A stretch of 43,296 bases of DNA from JBGSOV01 sp964558715 (GCA_964558715.1 CAZLFD010000007.1:1-43296); one strand, 5' to 3'. Shown: positions 14,897 through 23,052, counted from the stretch's first letter. The notes: a model not told the origin generated them from the letters alone. Translations and numbers: made by a program.

Positions 14897-16906
14897 CTAT
14901 CTCCACAACGAAAACTTTTTCGTGAGTAGATCGACATCTTTACTCGCCCCAAACAGGCAGACGCCAAAATATTCCAACTCTGCATCACTTTTCGCCTTTG
15001 TTTTCTGCAACTGCTCCGTAGATGTACCGCCCGTCATGGTATCGGTAAAATCGGTAAACTCGATTCCCTTCTCTATCGCCTCGGCGCGCAGACTGCGCAA
15101 TTTGTTCGAGTTGTCGGCGCGGAGTACGATAAAGGGAAAATGTGAAATACTCGGATGCACACCTTCATCACCGTCGACGTATTGCAGAAAGTGTTTTTCG
15201 GAATCGTAGCCACCACTCACGCCTGCCGCCAGGTGCCCGAGGGCATTCATCAACTTTCCATGTTCAATTTTTTTGTTCAATACAGCAACGAATTTATAAT
15301 CTCCATCAGCTGGATGTTTCACGCTCGTCGCGGCAGGTTCTGCTTTGGCTGTTACGGTAACAGGCTTCGGCAGTTCATCTGTAAGAGGGTTTTCTGGCTT
15401 CATTGTTGGAAACAGCACGACATCACGCAGATTCTGTTGCCCTGTGATCAGCGCGACAAAGCGGTCGATGCCCATGCCAAAGCCGGTCATCGGCGGAAAA
15501 CCATGTTCCATCGCGCGCAAAAAACTTTCGTCGAGCTCCATCGCCTCTTCATCACCCGCGGCCTTGGCTGCCATCTGCTGCTCAAACAGTTCGCGTTGTT
15601 TCACGGGATCGATCAGCTCGCCATAGCTGTTAACGACTTCCCACCCCGCAATGAGGAGTTGAAAGCACTCTGCAGTGCCATCCCCCTTTGGCTGCGCGAG
15701 CGGCTTGAGCGCTTCGGGATAATCAAAAACAAACGTCGGCTCGATCAAGCGTGGGCGCGCGGTCTTTTTATAAATGTCGTCGAGCAGTGTCGCCCGCCCT
15801 TTTTTCTCTACTTCTTCAACGTGGTGCTTTTGCGCGGCAGCATCTAGTTCTGCATCGGTGATGGTAAACATATCGACATCGGCATATTTTTTGAGCAGGT
15901 CAGGGAAGCGTGCCACAGAAAACGGCTTGCCAAGGTCGATCTCGTGCTCGTTGTCGTCTTTATCAAAAACAGTCACAGATGTTTTGCCGAGCGCTTTTTT
16001 AGTCACAGAACGCACGAGTTCTTCTGTCCACTGACGGTTCTCCTCTAAATCGCTGTATGCCGCATACCATTCGAGCATGGTAAACTCTTGCAAGTGCGAT
16101 GGGTCGCTCCCTTCATTGCGGAAGCATTTGCCCAGCTCGAACACGCGGTCGAACCCGCCACTGCAGGCGATCTTCAGCTCTAACTCCAAAGCGATACGGA
16201 GCACGAAATCGTGATCGAGCGCATTGTGATGCGTTTCGAAGACTTTTGCCATCGCTCCGCCCGCTTGAGCTTGCAGGACGCGCGTTTCGATTTCAAGAAA
16301 ATCTTTCGCGTAGAAAAAAGTGCGGATCTCGCGGATCACATCAGAACGCAAAAGGAAGCGCGCGCGACTCTCGGCATTGGCGATGAGGTCGAGATTGCGC
16401 TGGCGGTAGATGGTCTCGCGGTCAGTAAGCCCGTGCCATTTCTCTGGCAGTGGCCGCAGTGCTTTGCTAAGAAAATGGATTTCGTTCGCGAGGATAGTAA
16501 GTTCGCCGTGCTTGGTGCGAAAGCATTCGCCGACTACCCCAAAGTAATCACCCAGATCGAGCAATTTCTTCCAAAAGTTCTCATGTGATTTCTCTTCGTC
16601 CGAGTCCAATCCGGTGATTTGCGTAAACCCACGCATAAAGCAGACCTGGATCTTCCCCGAGTCATCCTGCAGCGTGCCAAACGAAATCCGCCCGTGCTCG
16701 CGAAAGGTCATCAGTCGCCCGGCAATGCGCACGTCATCTTGCGGGCTGCTTTGAATCGCTTCTACTTCGCGAAGCTGTTGATTTTCGGATTCCACGTGCA
16801 ATCGCTCTGCATTCGTATTTTCTTCGAATTTCTTGGCAAACGGTTCAATGCCAAGTTGGCGGATTTCGTCTATCTTCCCTAAGCGTTCACGCATTAACGG
16901 ATCCAT
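14897..16906 (-). CDS. lysS: Lysyl-tRNA synthetase (class II) with C-terminal DUF2000-like domain
   Basis: 669 residues; ordinary bacterial LysRS is about 500. An N-terminal OB fold binds the anticodon (~57-150, VRIAGRLMTFREHGRISFG). The class II core has motif 2 FRNEGSDPSHLQEFTMLEW and motif 3 GFGMGIDRFVALITG, and ends about residue 501 with DVVLFPTMKPE. After a ~30-residue linker (PKPVTVTAKAEPAATS) the last ~135 residues (YKFVAVLNKK..GVHPSISHFPFIVLRAD..FTDFTDTM..YFGVCLFG) look like DUF2000, a family with the fold of peptidyl-tRNA hydrolase 2. The core would charge tRNA-Lys. The extra domain might act on tRNA or mischarged products, which is inference. The frame is continuous with no gap. 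Confidence 0.95.
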   Translation of the reverse strand: MDPLMRERLGKIDEIRQLGIEPFAKKFEENTNAERLHVESENQQLREVEAIQSSPQDDVRIAGRLMTFREHGRISFGTLQDDSGKIQVCFMRGFTQITGLDSDEEKSHENFWKKLLDLGDYFGVVGECFRTKHGELTILANEIHFLSKALRPLPEKWHGLTDRETIYRQRNLDLIANAESRARFLLRSDVIREIRTFFYAKDFLEIETRVLQAQAGGAMAKVFETHHNALDHDFVLRIALELELKIACSGGFDRVFELGKCFRNEGSDPSHLQEFTMLEWYAAYSDLEENRQWTEELVRSVTKKALGKTSVTVFDKDDNEHEIDLGKPFSVARFPDLLKKYADVDMFTITDAELDAAAQKHHVEEVEKKGRATLLDDIYKKTARPRLIEPTFVFDYPEALKPLAQPKGDGTAECFQLLIAGWEVVNSYGELIDPVKQRELFEQQMAAKAAGDEEAMELDESFLRAMEHGFPPMTGFGMGIDRFVALITGQQNLRDVVLFPTMKPENPLTDELPKPVTVTAKAEPAATSVKHPADGDYKFVAVLNKKIEHGKLMNALGHLAAGVSGGYDSEKHFLQYVDGDEGVHPSISHFPFIVLRADNSNKLRSLRAEAIEKGIEFTDFTDTMTGGTSTEQLQKTKAKSDAELEYFGVCLFGASKDVDLLTKKFSLWR

Positions 16907-16972
16907 TTCTGTTCAATAATATTCCCGTCGAGTATGACAGAAAATAATGCAGATTTGAAGTGGAAGCGCGCA

Positions 16973-17090
16973 GCGTCGTTGCGAAGGAGGGAGCGGTACA
17001 CGACTGAAGCAATCCAGAAAAAACATTGACTGTTGTACATGTCTGGTTTGCCACGTCGTGCCGCACTGCAAGATCTCTTGCAAAGACGAT
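16973..17090. repeat. Imperfect ~110-bp inverted repeat (GCAATCCAG family)
   Basis: The left arm runs CGTCGTTGCGAAGGAGGGAG to GAAGCAATCCAG. The right arm is CTGGTTTGCCACGTCGT to CTTGCAAAGACG. The arms are degenerate reverse complements around an A-rich centre. Related arms occur at 39459-39545. It fills the lysS-dapA spacer and looks like a non-autonomous palindromic element. Confidence 0.7.
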
Positions 17091-17103
17091 TCACGGCTAC
17101 GCT

Positions 17104-17970
17104 TTACTGTTTCAAAGATTTCGCTACCTTTTGACGATTCTGTGCATCTAGCGGACAGAGGGGTAAACGAAAGACTTCTTCGCATTTCCCTTGCAGCGCG
17201 AGTATGGTTTTTATCGGGGTAGGGTTCGCCTCGACAAAACAGAGTTCAAATAGTTCGACGAGTTCAGCATCGATTTTTTCAGCGGTAGAAAAATCTCCGA
17301 CAAGAGCAGCATCTACCAGTGCTTTCATCTGTTCCGCTCGGACATTGCTCGCGACAGAGATAACCCCTTGAGCGCCCTTCTTGATGAGCGGCAGCGTCAT
17401 GTCGTCGTTGCCAGACAGAATCGTGAAATCCGCTGGCAGTTTTTCGATAATCGCATCGATGGTCGCAAAATCGCCAGTAGCATCTTTCAGGCTGACAATG
17501 TTTGGGATAGTAGCTAAACGTAAAATGGTTTCGGATGCTAAGCGAACACCCGTTCTACCCGGTACATCGTAGAGGATAATCGGCAGATCTGGAGTGCTTT
17601 GTGCAATGGCCTGAAAATGAAGAAAAAGGCCTTCTTGGCTTGGCTTGTTGTAGTATGGAACCACAATTAATGCGGCATCTGCACCGTTTGCGGCGGCTTT
17701 TTCGGTCATGCAGATCGCTTCGCGCGTACAATTGCTTCCCGTTCCGGCTATCACTTTCGTGCGCTTTTGCACGATATCAATGGCGACCTTGATAATATCG
17801 ATATTCTCTTGGTGCGAAAGTGTGGGGCTTTCTCCTGTGGTTCCACACACGACGATTCCTTCAACCTGTGCAGCGATCTGCTCTTCGATGAGGTTTGCAA
17901 ATGCATCGCGGTCAAAACTGGCATCGGGGCAAAAGGGTGTGATCAAAGCGGTGTAAGTTCCTTGCCACAT
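17104..17970 (-). CDS. dapA: 4-hydroxy-tetrahydrodipicolinate synthase
   Basis: It condenses pyruvate with aspartate semialdehyde in the lysine/diaminopimelate pathway. From the ATG at 17970 the protein is 288 residues and starts MWQGTYTALITPF, as DapA does; upstream ATGs would add non-homologous residues. Signature elements: GTTGESPTL (~43-51), PYYNKP, ILYDVPGRTGVRL (Tyr of the triad and the following Arg) and SLKDATGDF (Schiff-base Lys). GRTG after YDVP favours DapA over neuraminate or KDG aldolases. No other dap gene is adjacent. It is divergent from the 18082 gene across an A+T-rich promoter region. Confidence 0.94.
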   Translation of the reverse strand: MWQGTYTALITPFCPDASFDRDAFANLIEEQIAAQVEGIVVCGTTGESPTLSHQENIDIIKVAIDIVQKRTKVIAGTGSNCTREAICMTEKAAANGADAALIVVPYYNKPSQEGLFLHFQAIAQSTPDLPIILYDVPGRTGVRLASETILRLATIPNIVSLKDATGDFATIDAIIEKLPADFTILSGNDDMTLPLIKKGAQGVISVASNVRAEQMKALVDAALVGDFSTAEKIDAELVELFELCFVEANPTPIKTILALQGKCEEVFRLPLCPLDAQNRQKVAKSLKQ

Positions 17971-18032
17971 AGAAGCGTATATATCAAAATACATCATAGC
18001 AGAGCGCTGTCGAATCCACATAAAACTTACCT

Positions 18033-18073
18033 TTGCTAAATTTGAAAAATAGTGTATTATAATCTGATATAAT
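18033..18073 (+). promoter_or_regulatory. A+T-rich promoter region with two TATAAT boxes
   Basis: TATAAT occurs at 18058-18063 (TTGCTA at 18033, spacer 19) and at 18068-18073 (TTGAAA at 18042, spacer 20). Either would start transcription within about 12 bases of the ATG at 18082. The region may also serve dapA on the other strand. Confidence 0.55.
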
Positions 18074-18081
18074 ATAAAATA

Positions 18082-18783
18082 ATGGAAAATCACGTTAAAG
18101 AAGGCATGATGAGTGCGCTCTCGAAGACAAGTCGCATTGCCGCGGTTTTCTTGGGTTTTTCTATGGTTTTTGGCTTGTTACTCGTATTCGATAAAACAGC
18201 GAAAACGCCAAATCTCAAAGCCGACATTTTGGCCGAAACGAGTGAAAAGACATCTGCGACTGCCGCGTTTTTAGAAGCGAGCTTTGAGGAGCACTATCAG
18301 ATCGCGCTCGAACAGGCATTTCAAGATGTACCCAACGCGAAGGCTTTTTTGGCGGATGTTGCTCGCTGGTCACATATCGCTGATGTTCGCATTCAAGATA
18401 TTGATGGGGGGGTGTACGTGAGTGTTCTTGCTGCTAGTCGAGGCGATACGCTGCACGAATACTTTGGTTTTTTTGAAAAAACCGCTCAAGAAATCACGCA
18501 GATCATTTGGAGTGGCGTTCTGTCCGCGCAACTCGAAAGCCAAGCGAAATATCCGAGTGGTGAGTACTCTACCCTTTCAGTAATCAACACTAGTTCAGTA
18601 CCGTGGCTTACCAACGACAGTTGGCGTGATGAGATCGGCGGAGCAGAAATCGTGCTTTTGGCGGCGGATGGAGGCGATACGGTAACCAACGGTGAATCTG
18701 CCACATTTGTTTATAAAACGGATCAGGAAAAAATCGTGCCAAAAAATACGACACGCGGCTTTCTGATACAGATTCAAGAGTAA
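18082..18783 (+). CDS. Membrane-anchored extracytoplasmic protein, unknown
   Basis: 233 residues from the ATG at 18082; a second ATG at 18109 preceded by AGAAGG is also possible. One hydrophobic segment (about 19-36, AAVFLGFSMVFGLLLVF) follows a basic N-terminus, so the remainder should face outside. The soluble part is helical at first (LEASFEEHYQIALEQAFQDV) and more beta-rich towards the end, closing with TTRGFLIQIQE. I recognise no domain. The leader to the 18082 ATG would be very short. Confidence 0.7.
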   Translation: MENHVKEGMMSALSKTSRIAAVFLGFSMVFGLLLVFDKTAKTPNLKADILAETSEKTSATAAFLEASFEEHYQIALEQAFQDVPNAKAFLADVARWSHIADVRIQDIDGGVYVSVLAASRGDTLHEYFGFFEKTAQEITQIIWSGVLSAQLESQAKYPSGEYSTLSVINTSSVPWLTNDSWRDEIGGAEIVLLAADGGDTVTNGESATFVYKTDQEKIVPKNTTRGFLIQIQE

Positions 18784-18901
18784 GCAAAGAGCTACAAGCA
18801 AGAAATAACAAGTTGGTTTTATTGCAAATGAAGACGTCAGATGTTTTTTTTTGACTTGGAATTTCATATGGCAGTTTGCACTTTTCACAAGAAACAGACT
18901 G

Positions 18902-18928
18902 ACAGAGCTCTCTCTGTTTGCTGTTTGC
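18902..18928. repeat. TGTTTGC heptad repeat, two copies
   Basis: ACAGAGCTCTCTCTG leads into two TGTTTGC units (18915-18928), the same leader-plus-heptad design as at 2226 and 9935. It lies in the spacer before ilvC. Confidence 0.75.
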
Positions 18929-18988
18929 TACCTCTTGCCCAAAACAAAAAACATGTGCCACAATAGCGCAGCATTTTTTTGAATCGAT

Positions 18989-19975
18989 ATGAAAGCTCTT
19001 AGTACAGAAAACGTCAATATGGACGCCGTAAACGGAAAGATCATCGCTGTTCTTGGTTATGGCGCACAAGGCCGCGCTCAGGCAATTATGATGCATAAGT
19101 CTGGCCTGAATGTGGTGGTAGGAGTACGCGAAGGCGGCAGCAGTTGGAACAAAGCCCAGGCCGACGGATTGAAGGTCGCAAGTATTGCGGATGCAGCAGC
19201 ACAAGCCGATGTCATTCACATCCTCTTGCCAGATGAAGTGCAGAAAGAGATTTATGCAAAAGATATCGAGCCGCATCTGACTGCTGGCAAAACGCTCAGC
19301 TTTTCGCACGGATTCAATATTGTCTTTAAACGGATTGTTCCGCCCGAGGGAGTTGACGTGATTATGGTCGCACCCAAAAGCCCGGGTACGGAGGAACTAA
19401 AAGAATACGAACGCGGTTTCGGCGTACCAGCTCTGATTTCGATCAACATCGATGCGACCGGCAACGCAAAAGACACCGCCATAGGTATGGCACACGCTAT
19501 GCGCTTTACCCGCGCTGCAGTTTTGGAATGTAGTTTTGAAGATGAGACCTACGAAGACCTATTTGGCGAGCAGACGGTGCTCTGCGGCGGCGCTGCAGAA
19601 CTCGTAAAATACGGCTTTGAAGTGCTGACCGAAGCGGGGTATCCGCCCGAAATGGCGTACTTTGAGTGCCTGCACGAGCTCAAACTGATTGTGGATTTAA
19701 TGTATGAAGGCGGGCTCGAACACATGTGGGATGTGGTTTCAAACACTGCCGAGTTTGGCGGAAGAACCGTCGGCCCCAAGATTATCGATGCCAGTATTAA
19801 AGACCGCATGAAAGCAGCGCTCAAAGATGTGGAAAGCGGCAAATTCGCCGAAGACTGGATGAACGACTACGAGGCTGGTCTTCCGCTTTTGAAAAAGCTA
19901 CGCGAAGAGCAAAAGAGCCACCCTGTCGAAAAAACGGGAGCAGAAGTGCGTGGCCTGTTTCGCAAAGGCGAATAA
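18989..19975 (+). CDS. ilvC: Ketol-acid reductoisomerase
   Basis: It converts acetolactate or acetohydroxybutyrate to the dihydroxy acid in valine, leucine and isoleucine synthesis, using NAD(P)H and two Mg ions. 328 residues, a class I (short) enzyme. The Rossmann motif is GYGAQGRAQA (~24-33). Next come APKSPGT and GVPALISI. The metal-binding acidic residues lie in DLFGEQTVLCGG and ECLHELKLIVDLMYEGG, in the knotted C-terminal domain. The cofactor loop VGVREGGSSW carries an acidic residue after Arg; cofactor choice cannot be settled by eye. No ilvB, ilvD or ilvE is nearby. A strong terminator follows. Confidence 0.96.
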   Translation: MKALSTENVNMDAVNGKIIAVLGYGAQGRAQAIMMHKSGLNVVVGVREGGSSWNKAQADGLKVASIADAAAQADVIHILLPDEVQKEIYAKDIEPHLTAGKTLSFSHGFNIVFKRIVPPEGVDVIMVAPKSPGTEELKEYERGFGVPALISINIDATGNAKDTAIGMAHAMRFTRAAVLECSFEDETYEDLFGEQTVLCGGAAELVKYGFEVLTEAGYPPEMAYFECLHELKLIVDLMYEGGLEHMWDVVSNTAEFGGRTVGPKIIDASIKDRMKAALKDVESGKFAEDWMNDYEAGLPLLKKLREEQKSHPVEKTGAEVRGLFRKGE

Positions 19976-20031
19976 TCTTTAGTGCTCCCTAGAGTGGGAA
20001 ACCGGAGTGGATAGAGATATAAGAATTAACT

Positions 20032-20060
20032 AAAAAAGCAGCTTAACGAGCTGCTTTTTT
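20032..20060. terminator. Strong bidirectional intrinsic terminator
   Basis: A perfect 12-bp stem, AAAAAAGCAGCT / AGCTGCTTTTTT, surrounds a 5-base loop. The T-run serves the plus strand after ilvC and the A-run serves the minus strand after the small gene at 20079-20237. Confidence 0.9.
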
Positions 20061-20078
20061 TGAAGCGACTTTAAAAGT

Positions 20079-20237
20079 TTAGACTTCGTTAATTTTTCTA
20101 AGCTCTGCCCTGATTTCAGCAGCAGCTTGCTCAAATTCTCGAGCAACTACCTCGGCTTCTCGAAGATCAAGAACAGAATCTGCTGATCCGACAAGTCGGA
20201 TGGTTTCGCTGTGCATAGGTTTTTCACTGAGTGTCAT
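20079..20237 (-). CDS. Small acidic helical protein, 52 residues, unknown
   Basis: It starts MTLSEKPMHSETIRLVGSAD and continues with a long amphipathic, Ala/Glu-rich helix (VLDLREAEVVAREFEQAAAE), ending RKINEV with UAA. It is too short for standard length cut-offs, but its composition is protein-like. It has a TATATT box just before the ATG and it ends 18 bp before the shared terminator. I do not recognise a family. Apart from this gene and the terminator, 19976-20458 shows nothing. Confidence 0.55.
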   Translation of the reverse strand: MTLSEKPMHSETIRLVGSADSVLDLREAEVVAREFEQAAAEIRAELRKINEV

Positions 20238-20458
20238 ATGAATATAAAAAAGCTCTTCGCTAATATGCTTCTAAATACTATCGTCAAAACTTTTTTGGCA
20301 TTTTCAGATGACAAAGATTAGGGGTCACTCAAAGCATTCTACTACTCATACAAAAATTAGAAAAGCAACGATTCTTGATTTGTAGCCTCTATTACAACGA
20401 GTATTCGACAACTGATTTGCCAATCAAGTATGCTCACCCATGAATCTTTTTATATGTT

Positions 20459-20944
20459 ATGAATAATTTTCGTTTTTCATCTCTGCTGCTTGTGCCCATG
20501 GTTTTGGTCGTCGCAGGCTGTAATTTTCCACAAGTCACCGAACCGTCGCCAACGGCTTCGCCTGCTACGCAAGCAAGCCCGATGGCAGAAGGCTCGACAG
20601 AAACATTACAGCCGAATTCCGTATTATCCGCTTACAGCGAAGGACGATTTAATGAGCTCCAAGGAAACGAGAAATTTGCCCTCTTTTTCAGTGCTCCGTG
20701 GTGCCCCAAGTGTGTCGCAACCAAGCAAGCGATCTCTGAGACTCCAGAACAATTTGCGGGTGTCACGCTCTTGGATGTCGATTACGACACAGCCGTCGAA
20801 TTAAAGCAGCAATACGGCATTACGCTTCAGCACAGTTTTGTCTTTTTCGACGAAAACGGTGAAGTCGTGGCGACTAATAAAATGCCACCAGACTCAGAAG
20901 TAATAGCGTTTTTTCAAGAAGGGACTATCCCGACATCGAATTGA
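20459..20944 (+). CDS. Thioredoxin-like lipoprotein with CPKC active site
   Basis: 161 residues. The signal ends in the lipobox VVAGC (Cys21), so it should be a lipid-anchored surface protein. A Pro/Ser/Thr-rich linker (about 25-45) precedes a thioredoxin fold with FFSAPWCPKCVATKQ (~79-93); WCPKC replaces the usual WCGPC. The cis-Pro loop seems absent or altered (LQHSFVFFDENGE). It could be a thiol-disulfide exchange protein outside the membrane. It is a single gene, with dcd following after a spacer. Confidence 0.88.
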   Translation: MNNFRFSSLLLVPMVLVVAGCNFPQVTEPSPTASPATQASPMAEGSTETLQPNSVLSAYSEGRFNELQGNEKFALFFSAPWCPKCVATKQAISETPEQFAGVTLLDVDYDTAVELKQQYGITLQHSFVFFDENGEVVATNKMPPDSEVIAFFQEGTIPTSN

Positions 20945-21112
20945 GATCACTCAGGCAGACATCTTGGTTCTGCCACTACAATCCAAGTGTCCAGACTCTC
21001 GATAATCAACTCTGGTAGGACTCCTGCTGTTTGCCTTCCTGATTGCCGAATACCAAATTTATTGCGCCAAAGAGAAAATCTTCCTACAATAATCATACTT
21101 TTAATGCCGCAA

Positions 21113-21724
21113 ATGATTCTCTCTGACCGCGATATTCTTGCCAAAATCGAAGCAGGGCTGATTATGATCGATTCGCCGAATCCACATTGGAAAGATCAAA
21201 TTGGCGCCAGCTCGATGGATATGCGTTTGGGAAAATATTTTAAGATCTACGAACACGGCAAGTATCCGGTACTCGACCCGTCAATCATGAAAGATACCGA
21301 TGAGATTACTCGCCTGATCGAAGTGAAAGACGGCGAATCATTTATTGTACAACCGGGGGAGTTTGTGCTGGGCGTTACGCTTGAAAAAGTCGGCCTGCCA
21401 GATGACGTCGTCGCCCGGGTAGAAGGCCGCAGCAGTTTAGGAAGACTGGGAATCATCATCCATTCGACGGCCGGTTTTGTCGATGCCGGCTTTGCCGGAA
21501 CGATCACTCTTGAAATCACGAATATCAATCGCATGCCGGTTGCCCTGCATCCGGGTATGCGGGTTTGCCAACTGGCGTTCGAGCCGATGACCAGTCCGGC
21601 GAATGTCCCCTACTCCCAAAAAGGCACTTCCAAATATCAAGACCAGGTGTTTCCGCAAGAAAGCCGCATTTACCAAGACCCGTTCTTTGCCAAGAACGAC
21701 AAGACAGAAGCAAAAGCGGCTTGA
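21113..21724 (+). CDS. dcd: dCTP deaminase / dUTPase-superfamily protein
   Basis: It deaminates dCTP to dUTP, feeding dTMP synthesis. 203 residues from the ATG at 21113 (MILSDRDILAKIEAG, the family's normal start); an ATG nine bases earlier is possible. Core motifs: SSMDMRLG, VEGRSSLGRLGIIIHSTAG (catalytic/trimer motif) and GFAGTITLEITNI, then HPGMRVCQLAF. Some Dcd enzymes also cleave dUTP, which cannot be told here. The C-terminal tail is charged. The stop is UGA. tRNA-Val follows after 50 bases. Confidence 0.92.
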   Translation: MILSDRDILAKIEAGLIMIDSPNPHWKDQIGASSMDMRLGKYFKIYEHGKYPVLDPSIMKDTDEITRLIEVKDGESFIVQPGEFVLGVTLEKVGLPDDVVARVEGRSSLGRLGIIIHSTAGFVDAGFAGTITLEITNINRMPVALHPGMRVCQLAFEPMTSPANVPYSQKGTSKYQDQVFPQESRIYQDPFFAKNDKTEAKAA

Positions 21725-21774
21725 TTTTTAAGAGGACTTCGATAAGAATATCGTGGTCAGAAAAAAAGCAAAGG

Positions 21775-21851
21775 GGGCGATTAGCTCAGTTGGCTAGAGC
21801 GCGTGCTTGACTCGCACGAGGTCACAAGTTCGAATCTTGTATCGCCCACCA
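21775..21851 (+). tRNA. tRNA-Val (anticodon GAC), CCA encoded
   Basis: The acceptor GGGCGAT pairs with ATCGCCC, followed by A and CCA. The anticodon stem CGTGC / GCACG holds the loop TTGACTC. The T arm ACAAG-TTCGAAT-CTTGT is perfect. Confidence 0.97.
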
Positions 21852-21863
21852 CGCTTCGCTTTG

Positions 21864-21928
21864 CCATGAACGAAGTGAATGGGAATGGAAGTGTGTCCTG
21901 AGCGGAACGAAGTGAAGTCGAGGGGCAT
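21864..21928. repeat. Dispersed repeat with TGTCCTGA..AACGAAGTGAAG
   Basis: GTGTCCTGAGCGGAACGAAG followed by TGAAGTCGAGGGG shares its core with the repeat at 33710-33737 (TGTCCTGAACGAAGTGAAGG). It follows tRNA-Val directly, just as the 121-bp repeat follows tRNA-Ser. Confidence 0.7.
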
Positions 21929-22003
21929 CGTAGATCAACACAGAAATAGTTAAATGTTCGCAGTTTATCGAACGGCAATCATTTCGAACTGCCCTCGCAC
22001 CGC

Positions 22004-22034
22004 TTGACACCTTGCACCGAAACGCGCGTATACT
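22004..22034 (+). promoter_or_regulatory. Sigma70-like promoter of the Gmad2 gene
   Basis: TTGACA (22004-22009), a 19-base spacer and TATACT (22029-22034) put the start of transcription near 22041. This lies beyond the ATG at 22038 and so favours the ATG at 22062. Confidence 0.65.
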
Positions 22035-22061
22035 GTAATGAATCTTGATTTTTCTACGAGG

Positions 22062-22808
22062 ATGAAAAACAACAAAGCAGTGCTTTCCGCCTTTGCGTTC
22101 ACTGGCTTGGCCGCCATGGTACTGATCAGTTTTATTATCATGGAGAATTCTGTTGCCCCAAGCCCAAACAAGAACACGAGCTCAAACGCAGAGCGAAATG
22201 ATGATGGACGCGACAAAATGTGGGAACGCGACCTAGCAGAACAGTATGGTATTACTGTCGGTGCCCAATACGAAAATAAGTTCGTCTATGCTTATGACCA
22301 AGAAGCGGATGTAAGCGCGATGCGAGCGCACTGTCGTAAGTATGGCGGTTCGTTCAATGAGTGTGGTTCACCCTGCGCGCCCGACGCCGAAGTCTGCCAA
22401 GCAGTTTGTGTCTTTACCTGCGAATTCGACGAACCAGATGATGATTCGGAGACATCGGAGAGTGCTATCCGCCTCGACTTCCCGCAGTCAGGAGAAGTAA
22501 TAGAAAGCCCGCTGACGGTTACAGGGGCAGCGCGTGGTACTTGGTATTTTGAAGGCCAGTTCAATGTAGTACTTACCGACTGGGATGGTCTGATCATTGC
22601 CGAAGCGTCTGCGACCGCACAAGATGAATGGATGACAGAGGATTTTGTTCCTTTTGAGGCGACACTCGAATTTGAGCAACCGGACTACGGTGACACTGGT
22701 TCACTTATTCTGCAGAAAGCAAACCCTTCTGGGTTGCCTGAAAACGACGCGGCGTACGATATCCGAATCCGCTTTCTACAACCTATACCTTCTCCTATTG
22801 CTTCTTAG
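22062..22808 (+). CDS. Membrane-anchored Gmad2-domain protein with a Cys-rich segment
   Basis: 248 residues from the ATG at 22062 (MKNNKAVLSAFAF); the upstream ATG at 22038 falls before the predicted transcript start. A hydrophobic anchor (about 5-27) is followed by a charged linker. A segment at ~95-130 holds seven cysteines (CRKYGG..ECGSPCAPDAEVCQAVCVFTC). Residues ~145-245 match the Gmad2 immunoglobulin-like domain of bacterial surface and spore-germination proteins (PLTVTGAARGTWYFEGQFNV, WMTEDFVPFEATLEF, NPSGLPE). The Cys-rich part could bind metal or form disulfides outside the cell. Confidence 0.85.
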   Translation: MKNNKAVLSAFAFTGLAAMVLISFIIMENSVAPSPNKNTSSNAERNDDGRDKMWERDLAEQYGITVGAQYENKFVYAYDQEADVSAMRAHCRKYGGSFNECGSPCAPDAEVCQAVCVFTCEFDEPDDDSETSESAIRLDFPQSGEVIESPLTVTGAARGTWYFEGQFNVVLTDWDGLIIAEASATAQDEWMTEDFVPFEATLEFEQPDYGDTGSLILQKANPSGLPENDAAYDIRIRFLQPIPSPIAS

Positions 22809-22846
22809 TGCTCATGGTCATTCATGCTTTTACCGCCTGATAGGCC

Positions 22847-23047
22847 ATGAAAGAGAATTTTTTCGCAGACATGGTCATCATCGGCGGCATCGTTCTGATC
22901 GCATACGGCGTTATGCTGAAGTTCGGTTTTCGTCTGCCCGGTGATATTGTCATCCGGCGTGAAAATTTCACAATGTATTTCCCGATTGCTTCGATGATTT
23001 TTTTAAGCATGGTAATCAGCCTCATCATCCGATTTTTGAACAAATAA
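22847..23047 (+). CDS. DUF2905 family small membrane protein
   Basis: 66 residues with two hydrophobic helices around the family core RLPGDIVIRRENFTMYFPIA. It matches DUF2905 in length and layout, and the function of that family is unknown. It converges with nnrE, and the two stops are only five bases apart. Confidence 0.83.
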   Translation: MKENFFADMVIIGGIVLIAYGVMLKFGFRLPGDIVIRRENFTMYFPIASMIFLSMVISLIIRFLNK

Positions 23048-23052
23048 GTTAT

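Noticed and set aside
21781..22010. Minus-strand frames opposite tRNA-Val
   Set aside because: They are made of tRNA complement and the following repeat; such frames are typical false genes.
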